The notes beneath the pieces were generated by a model. It did not search any database, was not told where the DNA came from, and saw only the letters and a program-made list of their open reading frames with translations. From Macrothele yani (lineage: Eukaryota > Arthropoda > Arachnida > Araneae > Macrothelidae), in assembly GCA_039090855.1 (NCBI GenBank), contig CM077011.1:135472749-135536748 (forward strand): a stretch of 64,000 nucleotides of DNA, given 5' to 3'. Position numbers and translations under genes: made by a program. How positions within the stretch are numbered: position 1 is the first letter of the stretch; each line of letters begins with the position of its first letter. Shown piece by piece: positions 1 through 9,783 of this stretch.

Positions 1-52
1 AGTGTGGCCAATTCTTCGACTGTTGCCTGCGGATTTCCCTCAACAGCAGCTT

Positions 53-274
53 TCAGCACGTCGTCATCCAGCTCAACAGGTCGTCCGGGTCGATGCATAT
101 CTTTGAGACTGGCGTCCCCCTTCTAAATTTCTGGAACCAGCGTTGACATTTCCTGACCTCCAGGGTACTCGGCACATATACGGCATTGATGTTTCGTGTT
201 GCTACCGTTGCTGAATGTCGATGGTGGTACTCATACAGCATAATGTGCCTAATGTGGTCTTGTGACATTGCCAT
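53..274 (-). pseudogene. mariner transposase N-terminal fragment
   Basis: The minus-strand translation carries the N-terminal helix-turn-helix pattern of mariner transposases: IRHIMLYEY near residue 8, then VRKCQRWFQKFRRG near residue 41 and an acidic DPDD segment. In mariner elements this domain binds the terminal inverted repeat. No catalytic domain is visible, because the sequence runs to the window edge and the frame is not continued, so this is a fragment cut by the window or by decay. The family assignment is from the WFQKF motif and its spacing. It could be a diverged related IS630-type element. Confidence 0.6.
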
Positions 275-875
275 TTCCTATGCGGTTTAGGTACACAACG
301 ACTGCACCTAGAACTCTCGTTTGCTGTCTCAAGTGATTTGAAGGTCTGCTTGCGTGATCCTTCTTATATTCACCGTGGTCGGCGTCATCGTCTGGGCACC
401 AGGGGGCTCAATACTGTTGTTCTTGCGCGAAACATTACTTCTGGGATGACCTGATAATAAGCCTGTTCTGAGGCTTCGGACAAGCAAAATTATTGACATT
501 TTTTTTAAATACGCATAAACATTTCTCTAATTTGCGATATATCCAAATGTCAAAATTCTGTAAAACACATTTACTCTGAATGCGTCGTGCTGTTGACACC
601 ACAGCAAACCAACGAACTGAAAAGCGTGGTGTTTGCAGTAAGCCCCCTACCCCCGAATATCCCCCCCCCTTTTTTTTTGGTTGCTTAATTTCAGTCAAAA
701 TTTTATTTTCTTATTTCTTATTTATCTTCTTAACCCTTTTTGAGTCCTCAAACGTCACGGGGGCCGATAAGCATCGCTTAACCGCGCGTAATAATATACA
801 GTTACGCTACTGCGGATGAAGCATGAGTGGGGTGTTTACCCAATGGAGCTGTCCGTTCCCATGATCTATCATTTA
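275..875. other. no gene seen
   Basis: AT-rich sequence with short homopolymers, for example C and T runs near 660-680. No splice-bounded exon, transposase motif or tandem array was recognised. Confidence 0.5.
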
Positions 876-937
876 CCTGGAACCAGTGGTCCTAAATTAG
901 GGACGGGCAACATCTTATGGTACTCTGAATTGCGCTT
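876..937 (+). repeat. 3' fragment of tRNA-derived SINE family A
   Basis: This stretch matches the 3' body of the SINE family seen at 939-1148, 37201-37410, 48009-48240 and 54911-55141. It has the landmark CCTGGAACCAGT followed by AAATTAGGGACGGGC. It lacks a tRNA-like head and lies immediately upstream of a complete copy, so the two form a partial head-to-tail pair. Confidence 0.6.
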
Positions 938-938
938 G

Positions 939-1148
939 GCCGCCCCGGTGGCGCAGTGGTCTAAGCGATGGCGTCCAAAAGGGGCCCGGTTTCAAATCCC
1001 GGTGAGGCATGGATGTTGTGCTTGCCTTACGGCACCGGCTCTCTCCCTTTCCTGGAACCAGTGACCCTAAATTAGGGACGGGCGCCTGCTTATATCCTAT
1101 TGAGTTGCTCACGGTGGTCGTTAAACCCCCCCCCCCCAAAAAAAAAAC
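939..1148 (+). mobile_element. tRNA-derived SINE, family A
   Basis: The head has a tRNA-like A box (TGGCGCAGTGGTCTAAGCG) and a B box (GGTTTCAAATCCC). The body holds the family landmark AAATTAGGGACGGGC and ends in GTGGTCGTTAAACC followed by C and A runs. SINEs of this type are transcribed by RNA polymerase III from the tRNA-like promoter and mobilised by a LINE. This copy differs from the younger ones in the anticodon-arm region, so it is probably older. No target-site duplication is obvious. Confidence 0.8.
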
Positions 1149-1556
1149 TGCGCGTCAAGGTAGTTACCTCTCTCCCCCGCCTCCCCCAAATGGTATGTCA
1201 TACAATCCGTACGGCAATCATTTACACTTGCTGTAAATGCAGGCTGTTAAGGGAGCAACCAGGTTAGAGTTTTAAGGATTAAGATCCCCTCCACAGCCTA
1301 GAGTAGCTTTTTTTTTTTTTTTTGGAATTTACAAATTCACATTTGCAATGCTATTTTCCTATCTCCTACAATTCTCGGTCAGTTTGATTCCGTTTCCCTC
1401 TGCATTAAGTGCATTAAGAGCTCATAAGAGGAAATTGTAAACGTTTTGAGTTCCCGCATGGTCAAGCTTTCAATCCACAGTGGGTAAGCTGACACACATT
1501 CAAAGTATAGGCCATCATATTATACCGTCCTTAGCTAGCTGTCTGACAGTTCTTCG

Positions 1557-2478
1557 ATTCTGCGGCGGTACCAGTTTTTGTCCTTCGAGGCGAAGAACTC
1601 CTTCACATCAGCTGCCAGCTATTCCTGGTTGTTGAAGTACCGCTCACGAAGGAATTGGGCCATGGACCGGAACAAGTAATAATCCGACGGGGCAAGGTCC
1701 GGACTATATGCTGCGTGTGGCATCAGTTCAATACACTCATGTTCCTGGAGTTTTTTGCCCAGGTCGTTCGCGCGGTATGAGGCCGAGTGTTGTCCTGCTG
1801 TAGGAGATCGCGCTTTCTGGTCATCAGTGCCGAGTACTTCTCCTCCAAAACGGCATAATCCGCTCCAGCTGTTCAGAATAGAGGTTGGCGTTGATGGTCC
1901 GAACGTCTGGAACAAATTCGTAATGGATTATCCCCTCAAAATTCCACCAGACGCAGAGCATCATCTTGGGCTCAAAGCGCCCACGTTTTGCAACAGGAAG
2001 CTGACCCGGCCTCAACCACTGCCGTTGTGTGTTGGGATTACGGAAATAACCCCACTTTTCATCGCACGTAACAATTCTCTTGATGAAACGTACATCGCGC
2101 GGATTTTTTAGGAGTTTCGTGCAGACTTCCAATCGGCGGTTTGCTTCAGCTGGCGTCAGTTCGTGGGTGTCAATGCGGCAGCTCTTGTACACCTTGCCGA
2201 AGGTGACGAACCACGGTGGTCTGTGATATGCCCAGCTCGCCTGATAATCTCCGAGTACTGGTTGTCGCATTTGCTTCTACGGCCTAGCGCACGGCCTGCG
2301 AATCCACGGTTCTCGGCCTACTTGACCTTGGCTGATCGTCGAGGTTTCTGTCACCAGAGAGAAATTTCTTGAACCATCTGGTTGCGATGCTGTGGTTCAC
2401 GGAACCTTCCCCTTTTGCATGACAAATGTTTTGTGTTGCTTGAGCAGCGTTATGGCCGAGTCCAAACTCGTAAAGCAA
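1557..2478 (-). pseudogene. mariner transposase pseudogene (DD34D type)
   Basis: Reading leftward from 2478, the translation gives an N-terminal HTH block with RWFKKFLSGD and DDQPRSSRP. It continues in another frame with KRIVTCDEKWGYF, which holds the first catalytic Asp, and RINANLYSEQLERI-like text. A third frame ends in YSPDLAPSDYYLFR, which holds the third catalytic Asp. The second Asp motif (QQDN..PHTA) is present only out of frame near 1790. At least two frameshifts separate the blocks, so no functional protein is possible. The order and motifs are those of mariner cut-and-paste transposases. The element ends were not fixed with confidence. Confidence 0.85.
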
Positions 2479-2689
2479 AAGTTTCCTAATTAGCCAGTTG
2501 TGGCTGTTACTCTTTTAGGCGTCCCTATCGCAGACAGAACGACGACATGCTGTTCACAGCAACGACTACCACTTTATATCTCTTTCGACTGACTGCAGAG
2601 CGTGACTTGAACTAGTTTAAGCACGTGACATACGGGTCGCAGTGCACGTGTTCATGCAAATATTGCAAAACTTTCGACTCACCCTCTGT

Positions 2690-4430
2690 AGAATAGAAAG
2701 GCTGACAATGCGGGCACGCAAAACGTAATTGTAATAATAATGATAATATAATAATAATATCGCGCCTACGAAAGCTAAATTAACTAAATAAATTCTTTAC
2801 TTTAAAACAGGGGCGACAAAATTATTCGACTTTTACACTGCCCGTGTATCTCATTGAGAAAAAAGTGGCTTAAACGTGTCCTGGAGAAACCGCCTTACCA
2901 GTCTAGGAGTTTGTATAACCCCTAAGTTATGACTTCTTACCCCAAGCTATTCTAACCCACTACGGTCTAAACCCCAATGTTATGACCGCCTACCTCTCGA
3001 TGTTCTAACCCCATATGGTAGCGTAGCGTAAGAAGGGATTTTTAGGATTTTGTCACTGGGGCACTAAAATTCGTCCGGCAAAGTTGCTGTCTGTGATCAA
3101 ACTTATGAGTCCATGACGACCAGTCTCTCTTTCATAGGCGCCGACTTAAAAAATTATTTGCAGTTCCGGAAATTTTTTATCGAATTACCGCTGCATATTT
3201 CAAAAGCATTTAAGTCTAATTAAAATTTCATTCAGTCAGATTATCTGGCACAATAAGACGCCTGAAATGCTAGAATGAAACAAACTGTAGCATATTACAG
3301 AATTTTTTTCTCTAGCTAATTATTTATTTCATTTATTTAACTTGCGTAGGCGCGATGTTATTATTATACAATATACATATGTGTGAATTTCCAACTCAAT
3401 TGTCTTATAAAAATAACAAAAACATATCATATTTATTTTAAGTTTTTTATTTCTACCAATTTTAAAAATGCCTACAATTTTTTTCTTCAAATGATTTCTG
3501 AGTTAAGTTAGACGGGAGAGGACATGGCATCAGCCGCATGCCCTGGGTTTTCCGTGGGCTCTGCTTCGTATCAGCTGTGTATGGGCTGCTTCTGTACTTT
3601 TCTATGTGGAAATCGTTGACTTTGAATAGGTTTCAGAGGAACTTGTGCAGCATGTACAGTCAGGAAAAAATGAGACCGAAATATACAACTCAATTGTCTT
3701 AAGCACATGCACGTAACAAATAAATTTGCAGAAAGTTGCAGAAATACTGTTTAGTATTTTCTAAAAAAAAATTAAACAAAATTTTGCTTCGTCGACCGGA
3801 AGTGCATATTGCGTATTAACCAAGGGCGGCCTTGCTAAAGCTGTGGGAGCCTGGTTGACCTAAAGGGACTCCTGCAGAAAGTAAGAGACGGCCGCTATCA
3901 ACCTGTGCTCCAGCAAAGGTCTTCAGTAAGTGACGTCACGTCACTGAACCCTCCCCACCCGGAGGGCGCAAGAAGCCAGATGATCAGATTTGGCTTCACC
4001 AGCGGCTGCTGATGCTATCTTCTCTCTCTTCTAGCCTCCTTGGTTCCCGACTGCCCGAAGATAGGGTGCGTCAACTGACTGTACAACATACTTCCGCCTT
4101 AATCACTATGACCTCGAATAGGTTCTCATCTCCGAATGTAGAGCTAGACTTTTGTATTATGTGGGAACCCAGACAAACCGAATAATTTTCTTTTATAAAA
4201 GTAGCAGTTTTAAATGCTCTTAAACAACGGTACTTGAGGTATTGTCTGTCGCGTCAAATTTGATGAGCACGAACATACACTAATCCTTTTTTGAGGCACA
4301 AGAAACAGTCTGAGGGGTAAATTTCTATACACACTTTCTATATATAGTAAACGGGGAATGAATAATAAAAAAACTTAAAGAATTCATATCAAAAATCAAA
4401 ATGTAGCACTTTATGTGTATTTTTCCCCAC
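2690..4430. other. no gene seen; diffuse AT-rich DNA
   Basis: No exon or transposase motif is evident in this 1.7 kb. A GC-richer island at about 3800-4060 contains overlapping CRE-like palindromes (GTGACGTCACGTCAC near 3931). A short stretch at 2890-3010 repeats a TTATGACCGCCTAC-like motif irregularly. It may be decayed repeat or intron. Confidence 0.4.
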
Positions 4431-4460
4431 GAAATACGAGCAAAAATATTAGGGGTTCGA

Positions 4461-4613
4461 GGAACCCACAACAAAATCATTGGGGGTTCAAAAAGTGTTT
4501 CGAACCCACGAAGTCGGCGCCTATGCTTTCTTTTCTGGAACCCACAACAAAATCATTGGGGGTTCAAAAAGTGTTTCGAACATACGAAGTCGGCGCCTAT
4601 GCTTTCTTTTCTG
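4461..4613 (+). repeat. two-copy 76-bp tandem duplication
   Basis: Two near-identical 76-bp units lie head to tail, each starting GGAACCCACAACAAAATC and ending CTTTCTTTTCT. Only a couple of differences are visible (CCCACG versus CATACG), so the duplication is recent. The segment AAGTCGGCGCCTATG also occurs inverted near 3133. Confidence 0.85.
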
Positions 4614-4859
4614 GAAGTATTTGAGCTTACCGTGAAATATACCTGCAGAACAATAAAAATAAAACGCAGTCGCCATTGTTCATGCAGACAAGAGATATCC
4701 CAGAGACAAGGGACACATTTTCTTCAGTATATTCCTTTATATTCTAGTAATGTTTATGAAAAAGTGCTTGCATTATTTTTATCTGATTATTCCTAACGGA
4801 AATTATTATTTCATCTTTTTATTTTAAATTTCGTTGTTAATATCAGTACTTTAATTCAT

Positions 4860-5490
4860 TTAATACGGGGGTCCTAACAAAAACTCTGCACACTGTCCAT
4901 TTTTGAAGAAAGTGTGACGTAACGGAGAAAACTTACCTTTTTGCCGTTCAGTGTACTCCCCACTGCTGCTAATGACATCTTGCCAGCGGTGAGGGAGTCC
5001 TGGATGTAGCACGCCATCTTTGTTCAGCTGTCGTATTACTCGTGTCACGTCCGATGACAGTTTGCCGAGAGATTCATAAGAGATGCCGCGAAGCCGATTT
5101 TTTAACTTTGGAAAAAGATCAAAGTCGGGCGGACTGAGATCAGTGCTATATGGTGGGTAGGATGAAGTTTCCCAGCCATATTTCGACAAAAGTTCCCGTA
5201 CCAAAACCGCACCATGACACAATGCGTTGTCATGCAGCAAGATCCCTCCCGATTCCAACAAGTTGGGGCGATTTCGACGAATTTTCGGTCTCAACTTTGT
5301 CCTCAGAAAGAAATTGTGCTTCGGACAAAAGTGCGTTCCCCACAAACTTCTTGCAAGGCGGTGTGAATCGGTGTCGGATTTTACCCCCGCAGAGTTTCTA
5401 TTTTCACGTTCGAGCGCTGGTCTAACGCCGTGACTCGACCTGAGGAGCTGCACGCCTCCAATTCCAAACCCTCCCACGTCCACACGGCAA
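4860..5490 (-). pseudogene. mariner-like transposase, 3' half
   Basis: The minus-strand translation contains ILLHDNALCHGAVL (second catalytic Asp) and, 34 residues later by count, YSTDLSPPDFDLFPKLKNRLRG (third Asp). This is the DD34D arrangement of mariner-type transposases. The upstream third of the frame (SGVRPALE to RTKLRPK) does not give a clean first-Asp motif, so it is out of frame or replaced. The coding region ends with a stop at the left edge near 4860. It is a decayed 5'-truncated copy, with a satellite array starting about 50 bp beyond its right end. Confidence 0.8.
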
Positions 5491-5540
5491 ATGATAGCGC
5501 GTCATTCTGGCACCACTACGTTGCTGAAAGTCTGAGCTTG

Positions 5541-6213
5541 ACATGACGCAATCATTTTCTCGATTGCATCATCCGCTTCCGTTTTAGAATAACATGTGCA
5601 AAGCTTTTGTTATGACCCTCGTATAAGTCTGACCTTTACATGACGCAATCATTTTCCCGATTGCATCATCGGCTTCCGTTTTAGATTAACGTGCGCAGAA
5701 CTTTTGTTATGACGCTCGTATAAGTTTGACCTTGACATGACGCAAACATTTTCCGATTGCATCATCCGCTTCCGTTTTAGATTAACGTGTGCAAAGCTTT
5801 TGTTATGACTCTCGTATAAGTCTGACCTGGACATGACGCAATCATTTTCCCGATTGCAGCATCCGCTTCCGTTTTAGATTAACGTGTGCAGAACTTTTGT
5901 TATGACACTCGTATAAGTCTGACCTTCACATGACGCAATCATTTTCCCGATTGCATCATCCGCTTCCGTTTTAGATTAACGTGTGCAAAGCTTTTGTTAC
6001 GACTCTCGTATAAGTCTGACCTTGACATGACGCAATCATTTTCCCGATTGCATCATCCGCTTCCGTTTTAGATTAACGTGTGCAAAGCTTTTGTTATGAC
6101 TCTCGTATAAGTCTTACCTTGACATGACGCAAATCATTTCCCCGATTGCATCATCCGCTTCCGTTTTAGATTAACGTGTGCAGAACTTTTGCTATGACCC
6201 TCGTGGTGATAAC
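5541..6213 (+). repeat. 97-bp satellite, about seven copies
   Basis: The landmark ACATGACGCAATCATTTTC recurs at 5541, 5638, 5735, 5831, 5928, 6025 and 6122, which gives a period of 96-97 bp. Each unit carries CGCTTCCGTTTTAGATTAACGTG and ends in CTCGTATAAGTCTGACC. The period is not a multiple of three, so short ORFs in it are not coding. The array is cut at 6213 by the inverted repeat of a Tc1 element. Confidence 0.95.
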
Positions 6214-6215
6214 TA

Positions 6216-7618
6216 CACTGACGGAAAAACAAAATCCCAACACCAAGAAGGGGTTGTGAGATAAACGACAGTTGGTAGACGGTGAGAGTACACCGTAAGA
6301 GGACGTCTATGCAAATTTCGCGCTCGGCGCATACGTGTGGCGCTAGTACCGCTCCTCGGAACATGCAAAGCCGGTTTGCTGTAAGTACGCGCTGTAACGT
6401 TCGTGAGCGTTAGTTATCGCTGAGATTCGACGTAGTATGTTGATGTTAGTCAAGAATGCCTTTAAGAAGACGAAGAAGCCATTATCAACAGCTCACATAG
6501 TTTGAACGAGGTCGTGTAACAGGGCTACGAGAAGGTGGATTTTCGTTCCGCAATATTGCAGAACGACTTGGCAGGAATGTAGCCACTGTGCATGACTGTT
6601 GGCAACGGTGGTCAAGGGAAGGTACTGCCTCAAGAAGACCGGGTTCCGGTCGGCCACGTGGCACTATTGAGAGGGAAGACCGCCATGTACGGCGTACGGC
6701 CGTGGCGCATCGTACTGCGTCTGCGGCAGCAATTCGAGCAGCAGTTGCCACCACAGTGACACAACGAACTGTTACAAATCAGTTACTTGAAGGACAGCTC
6801 AGAGCCAGACGCCTTGTAGCGTGCATTCCACTTACTCCAAACTACTGCCGTTTGTGACGTCAGTGGTGTCAAGCTAGAGCTCATTGGAGGACGGAGTGGA
6901 GATCTGTTGTGTTTTCTGATGAAAGCCGGTTCTGCCTGGGTGCCAGTGATGGCCGTGTGTTGGTTAGAAGGAGGCCAGGTGAGCGCCTGCAACCAACCTG
7001 TCTGCGGCAGAGACACACTGGACCTACACCTGGAGTTATGGTCTGGGGAGCAATTTCCTATGACAGCAGGAGCACTCTCGTGGTTATCCCACGCACCCTG
7101 ACGGCACAGCTGTACGTCGGTCTGTTGATTCAACCTGTTGTGCTGCCATTCATGAACAGCATTCCAAGGGGTGTTTTCCAACAGGATAACGCTCTCCCGC
7201 ATACCACTGTTGTAACCCAACATGCTCTACAGAGTGTCGACATGTTGCCGTGGCTTGCTAGATCACCAGATCTTTCATCAATCGAGCACGTATGGGACAT
7301 CATTGGACGACAACTCCAGCGTCACCCCCAACCAGCATTAACCGTCCCTGTATTGACCGACCAAGTGCAACAGGCATGGAACTCCATGCCTGTTGTTGCA
7401 TGAACGTTTGCGTGCTTGCATTCAACATTCTGGCGGTTACACCGGTTATTAATGTACCAGCATTTCACATTTAAAATGGCTCTTCTCGCGCTTACATTAA
7501 GCTGTGATCTCGAAACCTTAATCGGTTAAATATGTTACCTATACAAATGTATTGCCGCCATTTCATTCCTCTACAACTATTTTTTCGTGGTGTTGGGATT
7601 TTTTTTTTTCCGTCAGTG
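6216..7618 (+). mobile_element. complete Tc1-like element
   Basis: The ends are inverted repeats: CACTGACGG..AATCCCAACACCA on the left, and its complement TGGTGTTGGGATT..CCGTCAGTG on the right. A TA dinucleotide precedes the left end at 6214-6215. On the right the expected TA is CA (7619-7620), which fits one substitution. The 1.4-kb length and TA target are typical of Tc1 elements. It inserted at the edge of the 97-bp satellite. The single transposase frame is described separately. Confidence 0.93.
6456..7403 (+). pseudogene. Tc1 transposase, two nonsense codons
   Basis: A single reading frame runs from the ATG at 6456 to TGA at 7401-7403, broken only by a TAG at 6498-6500 and a TGA at 6855-6857. 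It holds the paired-type DNA-binding region (FRNIAERLGRNVATVHDCW), a GRPRG hinge, SVVFSDESRF with the first catalytic Asp, FQQDNALPHTT with the second, and SPDLSSIEHVWD with the catalytic Glu. This is the DD34E triad of Tc1 transposases. The absence of frameshifts means the copy decayed by point mutation only, so it is fairly young. The start was chosen because MPLRRRR-type N-termini fit the family and lie in the same frame. Confidence 0.88.
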
Positions 7619-8248
7619 CATTTTGGTGATACGAAATAAATATAATTATATCGGTCACAGAAGAGACTGCACAGAGACCTTTTTATTTTTATTTTACTAG
7701 CGCTCTAGTGGTCGGACCTGAAACTACATTTATGTCTGTCCCGTGATACGAAACCAGAAGTTTTATAAAAGTAGCATCGCGGAGAGGGATGTTATTCTTG
7801 AGAAAGAAAAAGCTGGACTTTTACGGTAAGGGTTACGTCGCATTAGTTCCATGTTCGTCCACTGGGGCGTTGTTCTCTTGAGATCTTGGGGAACAACCAA
7901 TTTCCACTAACTGCTGTGGGATATTTATTTACCTATAGATCTCCACTGATGATCAAATGCAGCACCACACGAATTTGCATCTGCGGACAAGATATCGTGA
8001 TGCCCTAAACAGTCATTTTGGCAAATCTACATAGCGCTACGGAAGTCACTTTCATAAGTTATTGCCAAAGCGTAGTAGTGTACCTAAATTTCTAATTTTT
8101 AGACACTTACTAGAACAGTTTTAAAATGTTTTTCACGCGGTGAAACAAATGATTGTGTGTTTCCAAACATGCGCTTGTGATTAAAATGGATTTTTTTTTC
8201 ATTTTGTGTGTGTGTGTGTGTCTGTGATTTTTCTGTTATTCTTTTTAG
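7619..8248. other. probable intron before the GPCR exon
   Basis: No coding signal is visible. The segment ends with a (TG)n run at about 8203-8222, then a pyrimidine-rich tract and a TTTTTAG acceptor at 8248. I read it as the 3' part of an intron of the GPCR gene. Confidence 0.5.
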
Positions 8249-8590
8249 GCAATCAGTAAGGAACGTCTAAAGAATTTTCATTCAGCTCTCAGCCTCGCAG
8301 CTATTACATTGGGATTCGTGGTTGCTGTCACTCCATGGACGCTGACAGAGTTATTCTCATCTTGCCTCGAAAGAAAAATTCCAAAGAATCTGTTATTCGT
8401 TGTGACGTGGTTAGCTATTAGCAACAGCATGTGGAACCCTATCATATACGGTGTTATGAACAACTCCTTTAGAACTGTTGCTGCAGAAGTGTTACGTAAT
8501 TTATTCTGCTTCAGATATCTGAAGAAAATACAGCAGTTACCAAATAGGGCATCACAGCTGACAGTTGATATGGTCTTGCAAGATTATTAG
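8249..8590 (+). CDS. terminal exon of a class A (rhodopsin-like) GPCR
   Basis: The exon begins after a TTCTTTTTAG acceptor and is open in frame to a TAG at 8588-8590. The first residues (AISKERLKNFHSAL) form the end of intracellular loop 3. Next comes a hydrophobic TM6 (LAAITLGFVVAVTPWT), a short extracellular loop with one Cys, and TM7 ending in the hallmark NPIIY. Helix 8 follows (MNNSFR), then a short tail with CFRY that could be palmitoylated. The WLAISNSMWNPIIYG block resembles biogenic-amine and related receptors, but the TM6 aromatic cluster is atypical, so the ligand is unknown. Receptors of this class signal through G proteins at the plasma membrane. Upstream exons are not in view. 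Confidence 0.82.
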   Translation, partial: AISKERLKNFHSALSLAAITLGFVVAVTPWTLTELFSSCLERKIPKNLLFVVTWLAISNSMWNPIIYGVMNNSFRTVAAEVLRNLFCFRYLKKIQQLPNRASQLTVDMVLQDY

Positions 8591-8809
8591 ACCGATTGTT
8601 TTTTTACAGCTTTTTTTTTTTTTTTTTTTTGAACGTATGATGGTTATGCTGTGATGTTTTGAAATTTTCGTAAAAAGTGAAACTTTTTTAAAGAAATAAG
8701 TTGTTGTTTTCTTTTTCGGAATACTTCCTACTGTGATTTTTTCAGATTTTGAAATCTCAGCGTTTTGTTTTGTTTTTTCAAGACTTATTTGTGAACAAAA
8801 ATATTTTTA

Positions 8810-8815
8810 AATAAA
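8810..8815 (+). promoter_or_regulatory. poly(A) signal of the GPCR gene
   Basis: A canonical AATAAA lies 220 bp after the GPCR stop codon in AT-rich sequence. A GT/T-rich stretch (TTACGTTTTGTTTTGTG) follows, as expected of a cleavage and downstream element. Confidence 0.6.
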
Positions 8816-8853
8816 TTATTTATATTACGTTTTGTTTTGTGCATTATACACCA

Positions 8854-8890
8854 TTTAAGGTCCAAGTGTATTATACACTTAGACCTTAAA
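8854..8890. repeat. 37-bp near-perfect palindrome
   Basis: The arm TTTAAGGTCCAAGTGTAT is followed after one base by ATACACTTAGACCTTAAA, its reverse complement with one mismatch. It lies about 40 bp after the poly(A) signal of the GPCR gene and just before a LINE fragment. Confidence 0.85.
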
Positions 8891-9042
8891 CGCAGCATGT
8901 TGGAGAAGAATTGAGGCGTTTGAAATGATCTGCTACAGACGTATGCTGAGAATATCCTAGGTTGTGCATAGGACTAATACATCCATCAGAGCTCGACGTA
9001 GACACGCACAACCGTCATCTTCCGGCAACCTAACGACATATA
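8891..9042 (+). pseudogene. LINE fragment, left part
   Basis: The plus-strand translation contains CWRRIEAFEMICYRRMLRIS followed by a stop and V..RTN. This matches the conserved segment after the reverse transcriptase domain of many non-LTR retrotransposons (pattern IEAFEMWCWRRMLRISW). The expected Trp codon has become TAG. The fragment is interrupted at 9043 by a Tc1 element and resumes at 11066. Only this terminal part of the ORF is visible. Confidence 0.7.
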
Positions 9043-9215
9043 CACTGGTGTGCATAAATTAACGACGAAGAGGAGAAATTAGCATAACAGCGGAACGAGC
9101 AGGCAGAACGGACCGAAAGACCACTCAGGAGATAGACTAGGGTCCGGTACGGTAGGGCATGAGCATATATGCAGCATGACGTGGTGGTGGTGGTGGGGGG
9201 GGGGTGTCGGAAGGG

Positions 9216-9221
9216 TATAAA
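9216..9221 (+). promoter_or_regulatory. TATA box of the Tc1 transposase
   Basis: TATAAA occurs upstream of the transposase start and is conserved at the equivalent place in the second copy (31284-31289, minus strand). In this copy a SINE now lies between the TATA box and the coding start, which would lengthen the leader or disturb expression. Confidence 0.5.
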
Positions 9222-9249
9222 GCACACGGGCGGTGTATGCTCAGCAATT

Positions 9250-9708
9250 TTAAGATCAAGCCGCGGATGGCTTAGTGGTTAGTGATTCAGACTATCGATG
9301 CAAGGTCCCCAGGTTCAAGCCAGGGCTGATCTTTCGGAGATGGGGTGATTTACTAACAATCGCTGAATATCCGCCGTGCATCGGACGAGCACGTTAAGTG
9401 ACAGCCCCCAGGCTGGACCCACTGGTTAATTGGGTATCCTTTCCTATGCCCCCCCTCCCGAAATTCTCTCACCCCTCTATGTGCAATATCGTACTTGTAC
9501 TGTGGCGCCATCTACTGTACTCTAATCTCACTACAAACAGTTCTGTCAAAGTCGCTAGACTTGCTCTTATTCCTTCCGTTTCTGTGTCCTGCCCAAAAGG
9601 CGATCTCGCTGTAGGTGGCTGGGACCTAAACTCTACTCACTGTGAACGGAAGTCCTACAAGAAAATGACAAATACTGGGGTTCATTAAGATCATACTTCA
9701 TAGGATTC
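9250..9708 (+). mobile_element. tRNA-derived insertion (SINE family D)
   Basis: The insertion is flanked by a 12-bp duplication TGCTCAGCAATT at 9238-9249 and 9709-9720. The uninterrupted Tc1 copy at about 31250 has only one version of this sequence. The left part is tRNA-like (GGCTTAGTGGTTAGTG A box, GGTTCAAGCC B box). Downstream is ATATCCGCCGTGCATCGGA..GCACGTTAAG, shared with the SINE at 50498-50838. The rest of the 459 bp has no clear relative in the window and there is no long poly(A) tail, so the 3' part may be a transduced or diverged tail. Confidence 0.8.
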
Positions 9709-9783
9709 TGCTCAGCAATTCGGTGAAAGCTATTGCACGGTGTACATCGGTTTGAACGACGTCGAGTTGCTGCCACGTGTGAT

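Noticed and set aside
3925..3945. CRE-type promoter (overlapping TGACGTCA)
   Set aside because: No gene follows on either strand within a plausible distance. Recorded only as a sequence note.
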